The notes under the pieces were generated by a model that was not told the DNA's origin, searched no databases, and saw only the letters and a list, made by a program, of their open reading frames with translations. A program made the translations under genes and the position numbers. A stretch of 64,000 nucleotides of DNA from Bacillota bacterium (GTDB lineage Bacteria > Bacillota > Clostridia > Acetivibrionales > DSM-1351), in contig JAEWOH010000041.1 in the NCBI GenBank assembly GCA_023460955.1, positions 124,001 to 188,000 of the forward strand. The letters are read 5' to 3'. Every line of letters begins with the position of its first letter. The first letter of the stretch is position 1. Below, piece after piece: positions 62,956 through 64,000 of this stretch.

Positions 62956-63702
62956 ATGTCTTTATCAAAAGAGCAAATCTATGAGTTGATGAAAAATGAA
63001 AAATATCCATTATCAGCAAAATATGACTCTGATTGGATAATTGAAAATCAGATGGGTTCACATTGCTTATGGTTATTAGAAGCACTGGTAGGAAGAATGG
63101 ACATAAAACCAGGCATGAGAATTCTTGATATGGGATGTGGTAAAGCAATCAGTTCTATCTTTCTTGCTAAAGAATTCGGAGTTCAAGTATGGGCAAATGA
63201 CCTTTGGATAAGTGCTACAGAAAACTGGACAAGAATTTGTAAAGAAGGTGTAGATAACTTAGTTTTTCCCATACAGGCTGAAGCACATTCTTTGCCTTAT
63301 GCAGAGAACTTTTTTGACGCTGTAGTAAGTATAAATTCTTTTCAATTTTATGGCACTGATAATTATTATATGAATAAATATTTTGCAAAAATTTTAAAAC
63401 CGGGTGGTCAGATAGGAATTGTCGTTCCCGGACTTTATAAAGAGTTTATCGGAGGTATTCCAGATTACCTCAAGTCTCTTTGGCATCCTGACTTTTTATC
63501 ATGGCATTCCCCTGATTGGTGGAAAAAGCATTGGAATCAGACTGGTGTTGTGACTGTACAACTAGCCGATACATTCGATAATAATGAAGGGTACAATATG
63601 TTTAAAAAATTTGGGTTAATTATAAATGGTGGGGATAAACTTATTGAAGCAGACCAAGGTAGAAATATAAGTTTTGTTAGAGTCCTAGCTCAAAAAAACT
63701 GA
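62956..63702 (+). CDS. SAM-dependent methyltransferase
   Basis: About 248 aa class I methyltransferase. Motif I: MRILDMGCGKAISSIFLAKE; motif II/III: VWANDLWISATENW, SLPYAENFFDAVVSINSFQF; motif IV-like ILKPGGQIGIVVPGL. Substrate unknown. The start ATG 62956 lies after GGGGGG; the ATG at 62941 overlaps that site. A GNAT gene follows. Confidence 0.85.
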   Translation: MSLSKEQIYELMKNEKYPLSAKYDSDWIIENQMGSHCLWLLEALVGRMDIKPGMRILDMGCGKAISSIFLAKEFGVQVWANDLWISATENWTRICKEGVDNLVFPIQAEAHSLPYAENFFDAVVSINSFQFYGTDNYYMNKYFAKILKPGGQIGIVVPGLYKEFIGGIPDYLKSLWHPDFLSWHSPDWWKKHWNQTGVVTVQLADTFDNNEGYNMFKKFGLIINGGDKLIEADQGRNISFVRVLAQKN

Positions 63703-63820
63703 ATTTGAAATATTTTGAAATATAAGTTTAATGAATTTGCTATTAACGTTAATGTATTAACATAAAAAAATATAATCAAAAATTAATATCTTGTAACTTA
63801 AGGTTTAGGGGGGAGTACCG

Positions 63821-64000
63821 TTGGATGTGAAACTTAAGAAAGTAAATCCGGATATGTTTTGTGAGTGTGTAAATATTATTCGGAACTCATTTATTACAGT
63901 TGCAGATGCTTTTAAATTAACAAAAGCGAATGCAGCTTCAAATCCTGCATTTATTGAAATAGATGCACTTGACAAAATGTACGAGAAGAATATTGATATG
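63821..64000 (+). CDS. GNAT N-acetyltransferase (partial at window end)
   Basis: The first 60 codons run to the window edge. TTG 63821 with GGGGGGAG five bases before it. NIIRNSFITVADAFKLTKAN and NPAFIEIDAL are the opening of a GNAT family found in clostridia; the acetyl-CoA motif would be beyond the edge. Confidence 0.65.
   Translation, partial: MDVKLKKVNPDMFCECVNIIRNSFITVADAFKLTKANAASNPAFIEIDALDKMYEKNIDM

Noticed and set aside
1..64000. CRISPR array, rRNA genes, prophage or complete transposon
   Set aside because: No spaced repeats, rRNA motifs, phage structural genes or intact transposase were found.

Overview
The window looks like a low-GC, spore-forming, plant-fibre-degrading Clostridium of the Ruminiclostridium (cluster III) type. 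This is an inference from gene content: a sporulation-type sigma-H, a GTP-dependent PEP carboxykinase with polished codon use, intracellular GH120 and GH3 glycosidases, many c-di-GMP and chemotaxis proteins, AT-rich intergenic DNA, TTG/GTG/ATT starts and strong AGGAGG ribosome sites. The window is chromosomal and mostly vertically inherited, with several patches of mobile-element debris.

Layout. 1-7.9 kb is conserved housekeeping: a likely 6S RNA, cysE, cysS, an NlpC/P60 protein, exoA, a cluster of DnaA boxes, mrnC, rlmB, sigH, then tRNA-Gly(CCC) and tRNA-Thr(GGT) with a tRNA relic between them. 8.4-15.7 kb is one five-gene operon: lipoprotein adaptor, large FtsX/MacB-type permease, two ATPases (the second with a C-terminal AbrB-like domain) and a sugar-type binding protein. 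16-22.5 kb is accessory: a MocR regulator divergent from a PLP decarboxylase/PhzF pair, an IS3 relic, a small coiled-coil protein, and a WYL regulator divergent from a flavin reductase-like gene. 22.8-29.2 kb holds a GH120 beta-xylosidase, a solitary infC with an ATT start, a zinc-ribbon protein, a NUDIX relic and a domain-permuted GH3 enzyme. 29.4-32 kb is an ABC-2 exporter. 32-42 kb is regulation and signalling: Mor-like and AraC regulators, HD-GYP, a lipoprotein, a VOC protein, and a GGDEF/HD-GYP protein co-translated with a chemoreceptor. 42-53 kb carries an NCS2 purine permease, a P-loop protein, pckG, an SSS symporter with its small partner, a soluble chemoreceptor and a YyaL/DUF255 protein.

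53-64 kb is the most fluid part: an integrase pseudogene, an unrecognised toroid-like protein, an MFS exporter preceded by two very short ORFs with strong ribosome sites, a divergent XRE+TPR-like regulator, a drug/peptide-type ABC exporter, an M20 amidohydrolase, a serine hydrolase, a methyltransferase and a truncated GNAT. Two short relics of the yyaL 5' end lie at 55.2 and 62.8 kb.

The best candidates for something undescribed are the two-mini-peptide/MFS/XRE locus near 57 kb, the ABC ATPase-AbrB fusion operon at 8.4-15.7 kb, the MocR/decarboxylase/PhzF module at 16-20 kb, and the DnaA-box cluster between exoA and mrnC. All family assignments come from reading the translations; no database search was run.
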